DNA from: Paragyromitra xinjiangensis
Taxonomy: Eukaryota > Ascomycota > Pezizomycetes > Pezizales > Discinaceae
Assembly: GCA_038503065.1 (NCBI GenBank)
Contig: JBCAMK010000020.1
Location: forward strand, 1,178,001-1,242,000
Direction of reading: 5' to 3'
Length of the DNA: 64,000 bases
This document shows, piece by piece, positions 1-10,898 of the stretch. A program made the position numbers and the translations under genes. Position 1 is the stretch's first letter. Each line of letters begins with the position of its first letter. A model generated the notes under the pieces. It was not told where the DNA came from, ran no database searches, and saw only the letters and a program-made list of their open reading frames with translations.

Positions 1-1
1 A

Positions 2-643
2 GCAAAGGGTGTTGAAATCGCCACACCAATACTCGAAGATGGCCAGTGGGAATGGGTTATCCCAGAAATGACTCGGGCTATCAGTGAATCTTTTGATATT
101 ATGTTCAATGCATCAACTGGCTTGCATGTTCACGTTGGTATTAGCCGAGACTATCAGTTACAGGATCTGCGACGTATCTCGAAAGCTATTATACTTTTTG
201 AGGACCATATGAACAAGTATCACCCCAAGTGTCGTAATCCCGTAATACGGGAAACCAATAGTCATATTCTTGCTTGCCGGGGCAACATATCGCTTGAGGG
301 TCTCAGCAACCTCGAGATGATGCAGAAATTAGACAGGGCTGAAGATACTAATCACTTATTTGGCATGATTCAGCCAGCGGTAACACTTGCGCTCTATTCT
401 CCTATGCCATACTACCGAGGTTATCGATACAACCTCACAAGTGTGAATAGGTACAACACAGTTGAGTTTCGGCAGGCGATAGGGACAGCAGATGGGGAAA
501 AGATAGTCGACTGGATAAACAGAACCATCAAGTTCGTGACCAGCGCCATAGCTACTCCTGATGAGATTTTTAATAACTGGGGCGAACATGGTATCTCGGA
601 TCCTATCATCTACCATCAATTTGGCGTGCCTCCACCACTTTGA
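2..643 (+). CDS. Amidoligase-family protein, 3' part only
   Basis: The reading frame is open from base 2, so the gene starts outside the window; the first ATG seen (68) is internal. The residues before it (KGVEIATPIL) already match the family's opening strand. Further on are GLHVHVG (about residues 43-49 of the visible part) and TVEFRQAIGT (about 152-161). This trio is the signature of Amidoligase_2, the predicted ATP-dependent COOH-NH2 ligase superfamily related to glutamine synthetase and gamma-glutamylcysteine ligase folds. Members are predicted to form amide or peptide bonds; substrates in fungi are unknown. The His residues and the ExR motif are the expected metal and substrate ligands. 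The frame ends at TGA 641-643 after PPPL. No intron is needed in the visible 213 codons. It is the last host gene before a transposon-rich tract. The family call is solid; the substrate cannot be told. Confidence 0.8.
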   Translation, partial: AKGVEIATPILEDGQWEWVIPEMTRAISESFDIMFNASTGLHVHVGISRDYQLQDLRRISKAIILFEDHMNKYHPKCRNPVIRETNSHILACRGNISLEGLSNLEMMQKLDRAEDTNHLFGMIQPAVTLALYSPMPYYRGYRYNLTSVNRYNTVEFRQAIGTADGEKIVDWINRTIKFVTSAIATPDEIFNNWGEHGISDPIIYHQFGVPPPL

Positions 644-2484
644 AACAATGAATCCCATTAATTTTTATATCGAATGTGACTTTCTACGCAGTTGGTCACC
701 AAGACTAGGAGGTGCGGTGTGTTGGAGTTTTTCCGGGGCCAGAAGGATAACGGTCCGTCAAATATCGCTTAGGGGTAGAAGGAAAACCATTGTATCCTTG
801 GTTTATTCATGTAAGCCAGAGGACTGAGATTATTAAAGTTTTTGTTTTTTTAAACACTCCCAGTATGAGGGTCACAATTGGTCACTCGCGAGGTCAATGC
901 CTTAAATTTTCAAATAACACCGACTGAATAGATCCCGCAAGAGAATTTAAAACGCTTAGGGGGCCAATCACTGTGAATAATAAGCACCTTATGGAAAGCA
1001 GTTCGTAGGTGAATAACACAAAAAATACAACCTCAACTATCAATCTCCCTAGAAAAATTTTCGGACTAGATTGACTTTCAGCTCTTGTCCTAGCTCTCTC
1101 CTAAATTTGTCGAGCGTAACTTTCCAGTAGATATGGAGAATGTAGTACATGGCGCCCGAGTAGCGGTGCAGGCACATATCAGACCTTACTCCCCATCCGT
1201 TTCCCGTTTCCAATTTCATGTAAATACCACCAGTACTGTGCCCGCAGAACACTAATCGTAATTTCCCCTCTTATTGAAGTATGAAAGAATCGCAGATAGG
1301 CGTCTCTCCCGGAGATATAGATTCGTTTACTCAATGCTAGAGGTGGCTAAATGCTACCCAATAGATTATGTAGCATTATCATCTTATTTTTAGCAGAGAC
1401 TAACTAAAACAGTTGAATCCAGTGTGACATCCGCCCAACCCCGATCGAGTAACCTTTTATAAACAACGTGCTTCATATAGTCTTTCCCTAAGGTTAGCCA
1501 CCTAGGTTCTGTTGAATGAAGAAAACCGGCGGGCGGGGAGACCTAGTTACCTACCTTCTCGAATCCTATTGGCCATGTGATATATCGATAGTTAATAAAG
1601 CCACCCAAGCAAATTTGAAGCTCATGACACAAGGTGGTTACAACTATTACTTGAAGGGCCTCACTATACGCCTACCCGGCGAACTCAATTAGAGTATAAA
1701 CCCCCCCCTCGCTTCAGACTATTTTTCTTCCCTCATCTTTCATCCTTTATACTGGTCAGAAATCTATAACCTTTTGCTAAATTAGAACACCGCCGATCTC
1801 GCCCAATGTTTTGTCAAATCCATCATCTCACTTAATAGGGGTGTCGATATACGCTAGACCCCTTGCTGACTTCAAAACTGCCTTGCTCCCCATTCCAACA
1901 TCACAGAAATCTGCTCTCGGTTTCCGCTAGTTCATATTTGGCTTGGAACCAGCCGACTATATCAAGCGAGACAAAATTTTACGCAAAACTCTCCTAAGCT
2001 TATTGGACAAAACTCCCCAGCCATCTGGTCCTGTACAGCTGCCGTAACCCGGGATGTAAGTGGGGCCCAAGTAGGGCTCTAGCTGTGGGATTAAAGGTAG
2101 TAGCAGCGCATTAAGGGTCTAAAGTTGTGCATAGCGATACGTATGTCATTCCGCAAGCATTTCCCCTCTTCGCCCAATTACAGTAGGTCCGTTGAGGGAA
2201 GCGCACAAGGGTATCATAAGTGAGAATTTATGATCCGCGAATATGTAACACCCCAGCAGAGTCTCATATCAAACACCTACCTACTTCGCTAATATATATT
2301 ACTTCTAATATCCTTTTTCGAACATGTAGAATCTGACACATGAGCCGGACTGTATCCAATCTTGTTTCGAGTTATTGAGACTATACAAGCCAGGAATATA
2401 TTTTGCCCCGGCAGGTTGCCTTGTTTTGCCAGACCAGGTCCACGCATGCGGCTCTTTGGTAGTGGCAAGGGTCTTGGCGACCGC
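644..2484. other. Gene-free stretch
   Basis: I see no open frame with recognisable protein features on either strand, and the few frames of 60-90 codons lack family motifs or supporting splice context. No tRNA-like box or clear repeat was recognised. The stretch ends at the TA dinucleotide (2485-2486) that flanks the outer Fot1 element. Confidence 0.5.
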
Positions 2485-4619
2485 TAACGTGTTTTACCGT
2501 CTAGCCGCTCATGACTGGCCAACCGCTCAAAATTCGAACCTCGAGTACCCAACCAAAAAAACTTTAGAGACAACAGAAAAAAAATTAGAAAAATAAGAGA
2601 TACATGACAGTGACCTAATATGCTCCCTGATACCCTCCCCTACATCTACTAGCTCTTCTAGTGGTAGAGGGGGGTGGAGAATCCGGAAAATCATCGATAT
2701 TAGCCCACTCTTCTTCAGCCTCATGCACCCCCCCACTACCCTCCCCACCAGCTGTACCTATACTCCCTTCTTCTTCAGAATCAGACTCAATGATATGTAC
2801 AGTAATATTTTCGGAAATTGTAACCTGTTTTTTACTTTTAGCCTTGGGTTTTGCTACCGGGGTTCCCTGTGATTCTTTTAGTTTTTTTTTTTTTTCTCTA
2901 GCTAAAGCCTGGGCCGCTTTTTTTGCATCAGCCGCTTCTCTAGCCTCTCTAAGCCGCACTACCTCTTCAGTAGTAATTACTCTAGCTTTACTAAGTTGTT
3001 TTCTATCCGCAGTACTAGCTTTTCCTGCTCTTTTAGCCACAGATTTTCGGAATTGGGCACTAATATGATCACCTATTTCCTTTTCGGTAATAGACATCTG
3101 TAGACCCTTGTCTAGTTGATATATTAGTGCCCGCAATTTTAGGGCGCTGTCTGTGCTTCCTTTAATTAAGGAAAGTGCTTCTTTTGAAGTGGATCTAGCC
3201 ATGCGGGTAGTGCGGGGGGTAGTGGGTCCTGAAACTGCAAATGTGGTTGGTTTTATGAGCGGGGATACAAGGGTGTTTAGAACCCGGCGGGGATTCAGTG
3301 GTTGTATGCCCGCTTTTTCCCATGCAGCAAGGATATTGTGCTTAGTATAGGTTCGTCTCCTAGCTTCAAATAAATATCTGTGCACATATTAGCACATGCA
3401 CTATCAGGGGTTAAAGTGGTGCCGCATTTTTAGTCTACTTACTTGAGAAATATGCCCTTGTTAATTCCAGTATCCCCCCCTGACTCGGCCATATTCTCAT
3501 CTAGTACATTACTATAGTGTTTCTGTAATGGGCTAAAGAGGCCCACATCAAGTGGCTGAAGTAGGTGTGTGGAGTGGGGGGGTAGACAAAATGGGACGAT
3601 TTTGTGGCTAAGACAAAAATCAAAAAATTCCCATGTCATATGAGAAACATGACCATCCATAATCAGTAGCCTCCATCTATCCCCTGCACTATGTAATAGT
3701 TAGTACAAAAAAATGCGGCACGCTTGTGGTGGGGTGGGGCTACTCACACACTAGCAGTGTATTTTTCGAAATTATCTACTAGCCAATCCATACCAAGCTT
3801 GGAATCTGTCCAACCCTTTGTAGAATGGGAGAAAGTAGCCACATCTCGGCGCTCCACCTGCGCATACCACCCCTTGTAATGTGCGGTCCCCTTGTTAATG
3901 ACCATCGCAGATTTCAAGACACCGCTTCCGGAAATGCTTTCAATTACTGTAACCCATGTGCAGTTACCGGAATGAGTTAGGCGTGGGTTTTTTCGACCAA
4001 TTCGGCATATAACTTTTACTTTTGCGGCTACTCCCATCATAAATCCTTTCTCATCCATGTTGTATGTATCTTTAGGGAGTATATCATAGAGGCTAATGAC
4101 ATGTTTCAGCTAGTACTAGTGTTGGTGTGGGTCCGCAAACTAGCCAGGAACTAGTCCGGGGGGCGAAGATACTAGTAAATTGTACTTACTTTTTTGAAAT
4201 AGTCTTTAATTAATTCCGGGTTATCTGCTAGTGCCCGCTGCCTATCTAGTCTCGCACTAAACTTAGAGACTATACCGGGATTGCGCTTCAAAAACCGATC
4301 TAGCCAGTGTTTTCCTAGTGTTCGTCCTATTTCACGCTTTTTGACTAAATAGGCAGCCATTTCTTTCACTAGAGATAACCTAAGGGGAAAGCCCCAATCA
4401 TCCATGCGTTCACACCATCTTACTATGGTAAGTTCTCCATAAATTGCGATAGTAGCTGCCGGGATTTGTGTGCTTCTTGGCGATTTTGAGCCCCATTTAG
4501 TCTATCTCTCAAAGTAGTCCATGGAATACCATATGTCTCGGCAGAAATGCGCATAGCTGGCTTGAGGGACGCATTGTAGTGCACAATAGCTAGCTTAATT
4601 AATTTTTCACGCTCTTCTA

Positions 4620-6830
4620 ACGTATTTTACCGTGTACCCGATCGTCATTGTGTAACCGATCAGGCCCAAGCTTTTAGAGCCTCATGTACCCCGCTTTAAG
4701 CAACGGTGTTATATTTTTGCACTCCAACTATCAACGAACATCACACATCACGATCATGGGACGAATCTCGAATAAGGATAAAGCTGAGTTTGAGCAACGG
4801 ATTACCGATGCCAAAAGGGATCTCCGAACCGGAAAAATTACAGATATACGCACAGCTGCAATTGTTCACAGCTTAGCTTATACCACTCTTCAGAACCGTT
4901 TAAAGGGTGCTGGGACCCGCCAGGAGGCCCGAATAGAGCAACAAATTCTTACTCCGTTCGAGGAACTTGCTATAAAAAAATGGATTTTTCGATTAGATGA
5001 CTGGGGATTTCCCCCCCGCCATCAATATGTGAAGGATATGGCTTTAGATTTTTTGCGTAGCCATGGAGTTCAACATCCAGTCCTCGGTAAAAACTGGATT
5101 ACACGGTTTTTGAGCCGCCATCATGATCTGGCATCTAAATTTTCAACTAGGCTAGATAAGCAGCGTGCTTATGCAAATAATCCTGATATTTTAAAGGATT
5201 TTTATGAAAAGGTTGGTTGCTATAATCTTTGGCCAGAATAATAAAGCTGATTTAAATAGCTTCAAGATATTATAAAACTTCATAATATACGCCCTGAAGA
5301 TATTTACAACATGGATGAAAAGGGATTTATGATGGGGCGCTCACCACGGGTCAAAGTTATTTGCCGCCGAGGAAAAAAACGAAATTTCAAAACACAAGAA
5401 GGTCAACGAGAACTTATTACTGTTATTGAAACAATCTCTGCTGGTGGAATTGTTACCCCTCCAACAATTGTATATAAAGGCGAAGCACAGTATAAAGGTT
5501 GGCATGAATTTGTTAAAGCAGGAGACAAAGCCTACTTTAGCCGTTCTTCAACTGGTTGGTCAAATAGTCAGATTGGGTTAGGGTATTTGAAAGAGAATTT
5601 TGAACCCAGTACAGCAGCTTGGTAAGTCAAAATCTTAATATAATATCAATATCATAGTATTTTCTAACATGTTTATAGTGCGGCTGGTAGAATGCGGCTT
5701 CTCATCTTAGATGGTCATGTGTCTCATTGCACATGGGAATTTTTCGAATTTTGTTTAACTCACAACATCATTCCTTTATGCCTTCCCGCACACTCTACAC
5801 ATCTTCTTCAACCATTGGATGTTGGTTTATTTGGACCTCTTCAACGTAATTATGGGAATGTATTGGATGAGTGGCTTCAAAACGGAAACTCAGGAATCCA
5901 TAAGGGCACTTTTTACCCGTAGGTTGACCCTGACCCTAAAATCCTCGGAAATTTTTAGATTTTAGCTAATATTTCTATAGGCTACTTCTTCAAGCTCGGG
6001 ATCTCACTCATACCAAAAAAAATATCCTTAGCGCTTTTGAGGCTACTGGAATTTACCCTTTAAATCCTCAGCGGGTTTTAGGGCCAATTTTAGCGATAAT
6101 AGCTGCAGCAAATGCCATACAAACTAAAGACATATCAATTCCTTGCACACCCCGTCATGGCAAAAGCATTGTCACTCATTCTAAGCATACTCTTGCACTT
6201 CTAAAGGATGCAACACCTGGCAACCCTCGCATCAAAGAAATGATTGTGAAGTTAGCTAAAAGTGCAGCTGAAGCAGCGGCTGAAAATGTTATTTTGCGAC
6301 AAGAATTAGAATTTCTACGCAAAAAACATAAAGCTGCTTCAGATGCGGCAAGGGTTACTAGCCGAAAAGTACTTTCAAAAGCACTTGTTGTTTCAGCAGG
6401 AGAAGTAGTCCGTCTGAGAGAAATATCAGAAAAAAAAGAGAAGGATGCCGCCGAGAAATCCGCCAAAAAAGCCGCAAAAGCCGCAGCTGCCATCTTGCAT
6501 AAATCAAAAGTTACTACCACCACCATACGGGCCTCAACAAAAGGCACAAAATCAACTAAACGCGGCAGGCCTCCTAAAAAGGTCACACTTAAGGTTGTTG
6601 ATAAGGTAGCAGCTTTACTATCTAGTGTTGATTTGGATTCAGAGTGCGAGTGGCATGAAGTGGATGAAATTTATTCTGAGGACTCTGATGGGTATCTAGA
6701 TATATCTGGAAAGGCCCAGCACTACGCAATTAAAGAAACTAGTAGAGGAAGAGTACTACGGTCTCATAAATAAAATTTAATATTTTGTGATCGGTTACAC
6801 GGTGATGATCGGGTACACGGTAAAATACGT
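4620..6830 (+). mobile_element. Inner Fot1/pogo-type DNA transposon, structurally complete
   Basis: A 2211-bp element with TA on each side (4618-4619 and 6831-6832). The terminal inverted repeats are 43 bp (4620-4662 and 6788-6830) with three mismatches, beginning ACGTATTTTACCGTGTACCC. It sits in opposite orientation inside the transposase gene of the outer element. Its ends resemble those of the outer element only in the first 14 or so bases (ACGT.TTTACCGT), so the two are different subfamilies. The transposase it carries is open throughout. A 226-bp deletion derivative of the same subfamily lies at 36135-36360. Confidence 0.93.
4756..6773 (+). CDS. Fot1/pogo-family transposase, intact (616 aa)
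   Basis: Exons 4756-5211, 5260-5621, 5679-5918 and 5981-6773 join to 1851 nt with no stop. The introns (48, 57 and 62 nt) are GT...AG with CTGAT, CTAAC and CTAAT branch-like sites. The start at 4756 (MGRISNK) is chosen over an upstream in-frame ATG at 4684 because it opens the family N-terminus. Residues about 10-130 hold two helix-turn-helix segments (psq-like, then CENP-B/Tc5-like with DDWGFP), which bind the element's ends. The catalytic core has Asp171 (NMDEKG), Asp284 (LDGHVSH) and Asp320 (PLDVG), i.e. a DD35D spacing typical of this family. YPLNPQRVL follows the core, and the C-terminal third is a charged coiled-coil-like region. It catalyses cut-and-paste transposition into TA. Nothing in the sequence disables it. 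Confidence 0.92.
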
Positions 6831-8530
6831 TAACTGTTGTCCTTTAAGTCTAGTCATCTTGTGTTGCTGTGGTAGGTTTGGTTGTGGATTTACCCCGCTT
6901 ACAATCTTATTTTAGTGGGGTATTTGAGGTTCGAATTTTGGGCGGTTACCCGGTCATGAGCGGTTAGACGGTAAAACACGTTAGCGCGTGGTGCTTGGGT
7001 AAATACAAAGCGCGGCAACGCGTTTTCCCTCCTCTTCCTCTTCTCTCCCCAGACACAAAGGTTCGTTCCCCACTTCCGTATCCAAATCTCGCCATCCAGC
7101 TAACAAATCCACAGGCACAAGGAACTCAGTGACGACACAAAGAGAGCACATGACTCCGCGAATTCCCTTGGGAGCCGCGAAATGGGTGACAGCGAACAGA
7201 GATCGGAGAGTATCCTTCGTCGCCCGCGTGTTTGCGTGAATCCGATCCTCACTTATCCTCTCTGTCGCTCTACTCCTTACTTCTATCTAACTCGCACCCT
7301 GTTCTCTCCGGAGACGAGGCGCGCGGTTTATGTTGTGTAGTGGGTTCGTGATGAGATGGAAAGGAGGTGTCGTGGCATGTGATGATAATCCTGCACAACT
7401 TCGGAGACGCGAATCAACAACCCCCTTTCTTTTCTTCCTCTCACCCCTTGAATATCATTAGCATAAGCGTACTGTTACCTCCTTATATTACTACAGGGGC
7501 ATGGTTGATTCTTTCTCCCCAGTATGAGAGAGGGTTATCGACCATGCTTTAAATTTATCATCAAGGGGTTGCAGCACGTCTATGTTATCTTAGTTCCTCA
7601 AGGTGGGAGGCGAAGGAAAGTTGGGCAATGATTGTCAATGATGGAGTGAATATGTAGTTTTCAATCTGATGCATTTTGGTAAGTTATAACACATGACTAT
7701 ATCTCCTGTTACTTAGTACTAATAGACATTCCCGGACAGTACGACATCTCCTCTCGTCTTATCAATACTCATTACTCTTCTCGTATCGAAGCAAGTTTCT
7801 GAGTGTGCGGAGGAGAACGGTGGGGGTTGTGGTTTGCGCGCAAGTTAGTTTTTCGCCTGATGATGACTAAAGTGTCAAAAGCCAAATATGAATTGCGTTA
7901 ACCTTGCACTCCTTTGCGGCCTGCTCTCGGGCGGGTATGTGAGGGAGCGTTTTTGTGTTAACGATGATCAGAAAAAATGAGAGCTATAAAAATCTGTCTG
8001 AAGGCACTTTCTCTGGTTTATATCAATGTTGTTTCTTTGTTTTTGTTTGACAGTTTAATAATTTTCACGCGGGCGTCCTTGTTCACTCGCATTTAGAATC
8101 AAAATTCACCCTTGGATACGTGCCCTATCCCTGCTACTACCCTCAAGTTATATCTTAATGCCTTCTGGCTTAAATCGAAACCGTGAGAGTTATCCTGAAA
8201 GAGCCAGTTGTAGGACTAAGGTTCTTCCTTCCACACAAACTTTTGATTCTGTTTACCTCGTTAAATGTATACACCCGAGATATGGATGGTATGTCCTCAA
8301 TGACTCAACAATTTATACTAATAATCACAATATCTCTATTTATCGAGCTCATCCACAATGTACCCCGAACGGGTAAACAAACCGACGAAGATTTCTACGA
8401 AAACGTGTCTGTAACGTGCACACATTCCCGTAAGATGGATAACAGTCTAGGAGAAGATAAAATGTGTGAACTAGCTTCAAACACGGTATTATGAGTATGG
8501 GGCGTAGTAGAGAAAGCTTGATCGATCAGC

Positions 8531-8968
8531 TCAACCCCAGTAAAAACCTGTATATAAATAAACCTCCATAACATAATGACGCCCGACCAGAAAACTTATT
8601 TCCGGTGTAGGGCTCCGGAAAAGTAGTATACTGACGTGCCAGAACACAATATTTCTATATACGAGTGTGGAAAATATATCAACTGATTGGCTGAAACGAA
8701 ACAAAGAAAACATCTCCCTCTCTATATACATAGTACTATCTCGTCTTTCAAGAGCCTCAAATTCGCCGCTCCGGACCCCGTATAGCCAAGTGCCGAGTAA
8801 GCCGAACAGCGCGAGTGCTAGGAGATAAATACTAGCGAGTACATGGAAGCTCGCTGTCGCGATTTCCAACAACGAGGATACTACTATATAACCCGAGCGA
8901 CGGTCCATAATATAACAAATCAAGCCCTGAAACCACAAAGTGGTTCTAAAACTAGATTTAATCACCAT
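8531..8968 (-). CDS. Doubtful hypothetical membrane protein (145 aa)
   Basis: This is an open frame from ATG 8968 to a stop at 8531. Residues about 38-65 (SFHVLASIYLLALALFGL) form one good hydrophobic segment that could span a membrane. The rest has no motif I recognise. It lies alone between transposon debris and inverted-repeat elements, with no splice evidence or paralog in the window. It may be a chance frame or a fragment of a decayed gene. Confidence 0.2.
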   Translation of the reverse strand: MVIKSSFRTTLWFQGLICYIMDRRSGYIVVSSLLEIATASFHVLASIYLLALALFGLLGTWLYGVRSGEFEALERRDSTMYIEREMFSLFRFSQSVDIFSTLVYRNIVFWHVSILLFRSPTPEISFLVGRHYVMEVYLYTGFYWG

Positions 8969-9663
8969 CAGAAAACATTCAATGCTTATCCTATGGTACT
9001 ATAATATAATCCCTTAGGATGTTGGAATGCTAGGGACTTGGCGGCCTCCGTAATCTCTCATTGTCGATCACTCAGGCTACCTCCTCTTAGTGCGTTTGGG
9101 TACTGCTTCTTAGCCCTTTTTATTCGATTCGGCCGTACCTAGCTTCATGTTATCTGGGTATCGTATTAACTTTTGGCAGCGGATGGTCAAGCAGAGAGTC
9201 AAGATTGAGTTCGGGCGTTTCGAATTAAAGCCGTTGACTCAAAATCCAAGTCACTCACTCCCGATTCAGTTCCAACCAGGGAAAAAAAAGGGTTTTGTTC
9301 TCGCCAGCGCCAATACTACACTTTTTGACAAAAAGACCTCAAGCTAGATTCTGTGTTTTCTTTTCCGTAGGTCGCGTGCCCCGTCCCCTACACCTTTCTA
9401 CCTTATCGAGAGCAGGAACCACTGTCTCAAACACGATTCATTAAACCCATTAAGCTCCAACTTTGTTTTGACCCACTTTGTGATCCTGTTGACAATCGAC
9501 GTTTTAACTCACTATCTCGAGAGTTGGTTAGCTGGCTAGCTAGTAGAGCAGTTAGTAAGCAAATAACAGAATGGTATGAAGATTAAACACTTGCTTGCGA
9601 AGCCATGCTATGTGGATTTACTTTAGGATGTTTTGCCTTTGCCTTTGCCGAGATGGTAACCTA

Positions 9664-10459
9664 TATATGTTCTGACCCGTTTGTCATAAATGCCGATTTA
9701 CGAGCTGGCCAAGCCGGTTTACAAACCTGTTGGCCTATTTACAAATGGGATCACTTCGAACATCAGCTGGCCCATCTACAAAGTGAAGTCAAGAGATGAC
9801 CGATATTCAAAGTTTCCACCAAGACAAAAATTTTCCTCTCCTCCAACAACCACCTCCCAGGCCTCTCACAATTTATAGTCGCATCTTGCTATGCCGAACC
9901 TGCACAATCCACCGAAATTTGCTCAATATAGAAAATTAATCACTGGCACCACAATAAATTCAATACTATGGAGTAGAACTGTGAAAGAAAGAAAAAGGGA
10001 TTAAGTATGTTAAGTTTCAGTATAGCAAGGTACAACTATATCTATGGTGTTGAGGGTACAGGTCCAGGCGCTTAGTCATGCAATGAGTGATACTCCATGC
10101 ATCCACAAAACATACAGCCCCATTGCTACCCAAACAGTTTAGGCTCAGAGAGCTCCTCTCTACTTACTTTGATATCGTTCTTGATTGGTTACTACGAAAT
10201 ATCTCTTTTGGTTGTCTTGTAGTTGGGCTCCGTTCATCTCACCGTATTGCATGACTAAGCAACGACCCCTGTACTTGGAGGCTGATATTTGTGTTGAAAG
10301 AGTTCCCAAGCTCGCTTACGGATAGTGTATTCTTTGAATATCGGCCATCTCATAACTTCACTTTGTAGATGGGCCAGCCGATGTTCAAAGTGATCCCATT
10401 TGTAAATAGGCCGACTGGTTTGTAAACTGGCCATAATGGAAAACCAGTCAGAACATATA
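9664..10459. mobile_element. Non-autonomous element with long terminal inverted repeats
   Basis: The left arm (9664-9812) and right arm (10332-10459) are inverted copies of each other, starting TATATGTTCTGAC and ending at CGATATTCAAAG. The left arm carries about 20 extra bases (an extra copy of a ...GCTGGCCAAGCCGG-like segment). The roughly 520 bp between the arms hold no coding frame of note. TA is found at both outer edges, compatible with a TA target duplication. No transposase is present, so this is best read as a MITE-like or foldback element; the family is unknown. Confidence 0.65.
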
Positions 10460-10549
10460 CTCGGGGGAAATTTAAGTGTTCGGACGCCAAGACGCCAAGG
10501 ACCATAACGCAACGTTTTTTGGCGTCCGAATACTTAAATTTCCCCCGAG
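10460..10549. mobile_element. 90-bp foldback (MITE-like) element
   Basis: The two 31-bp arms (10460-10490 and 10519-10549) are inverted repeats with a single mismatch, starting CTCGGGGGAAATTTAAGT and separated by 28 bases. TA stands on both sides (10458-10459 and 10550-10551). It abuts the right end of the neighbouring 0.8-kb inverted-repeat element and seems to have inserted into that element's terminal TA. It could form a strong hairpin. There is no coding capacity. Confidence 0.75.
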
Positions 10550-10898
10550 TACATCTAATCTACTTCGGCCATAACGTAAGGCCAGCATATTGCCCTAAAT
10601 AATAGGTTGATGCGATTCGATTCTTTGAATTGCTCGGTCAAAATTTTACACAAGCCTTTACACGCAGGGTCACGCGGATTCAACATCTCAGTGCAGCGTC
10701 AATCGGCCCAGCGCTACCAAACTTATGTATACAAGAACCAAAGACAAGCCGCGCACCGGAATTTCCTACACTCGTAGCAATGTTGAAAGAGTGCCCAACA
10801 CCAAAAGCAGTTTAGGAAACTATATCAAACATTATATCTTACCACCCATCATTACTAGCAGGCTTCGGACACACAATTAAATAGATTACAAGAAGATG

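Larger units (their letters stand above)
2615..6857 (-). pseudogene. Fot1-type DDD transposase of the outer element, disrupted
   Basis: On the minus strand the ATG is at 6857-6855. Eight codons follow, then the ninth (TTA) is split by the nested transposon; removing 4620-6830 and one TA restores the frame into 4617. Exons then run to 4190, 4109-3748, 3688-3443 and 3377-2615, with introns of 80, 59 and 65 nt at the same positions as in the inner element. A CENP-B-like DNA-binding region (DDWGFP, then a second helix-turn-helix) precedes the catalytic core: NMDEKG, MDGHVSH and PLDVG supply the three Asp. The tail is rich in Lys, Ala and acidic residues. Around 4424-4430, between QFMENL and IVRWCERM, the frame slips (exon 1 is one base short of a multiple of three) and meets a stop. 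The gene therefore cannot make a full transposase even without the insertion. Confidence 0.88.
2487..6981 (-). mobile_element. Outer Fot1/pogo-type DNA transposon, interrupted by a second transposon
   Basis: The element is flanked by TA on both sides (2485-2486 and 6982-6983), the target duplication of the Tc1/mariner/pogo superfamily. Its ends are an imperfect terminal inverted repeat of about 60 bp (2487 to about 2549, and about 6919 to 6981) starting ACGTGTTTTACCGTC. Without the nested element (4620-6830) and the duplicated TA it would be 2282 bp. It carries a four-exon transposase on the minus strand. The transposase is dead: it has the insertion in codon 9 and a frameshift further on. 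The boundaries are exact because both ends and both TA sites can be read directly. Confidence 0.92.
6984..10898. other. Gene-poor stretch with small inverted-repeat elements
   Basis: Apart from the elements at 9664-10459 and 10460-10549 and a doubtful membrane-protein frame at 8531-8968, I see no gene. 7020-7330 is pyrimidine-rich on the plus strand. Several frames of 60-100 codons occur on the plus strand (7367-7552, 8158-8494, 9147-9347, 10630-10815), but they lack recognisable domains and clear splice partners. Confidence 0.45.

Noticed and set aside
2661..3068. Plus-strand frame of 135 codons with hydrophobic stretches
   Set aside because: It is opposite the Lys/Ala-rich C-terminal exon of the outer Fot1 transposase, whose frame and splice sites are supported by the inner element.
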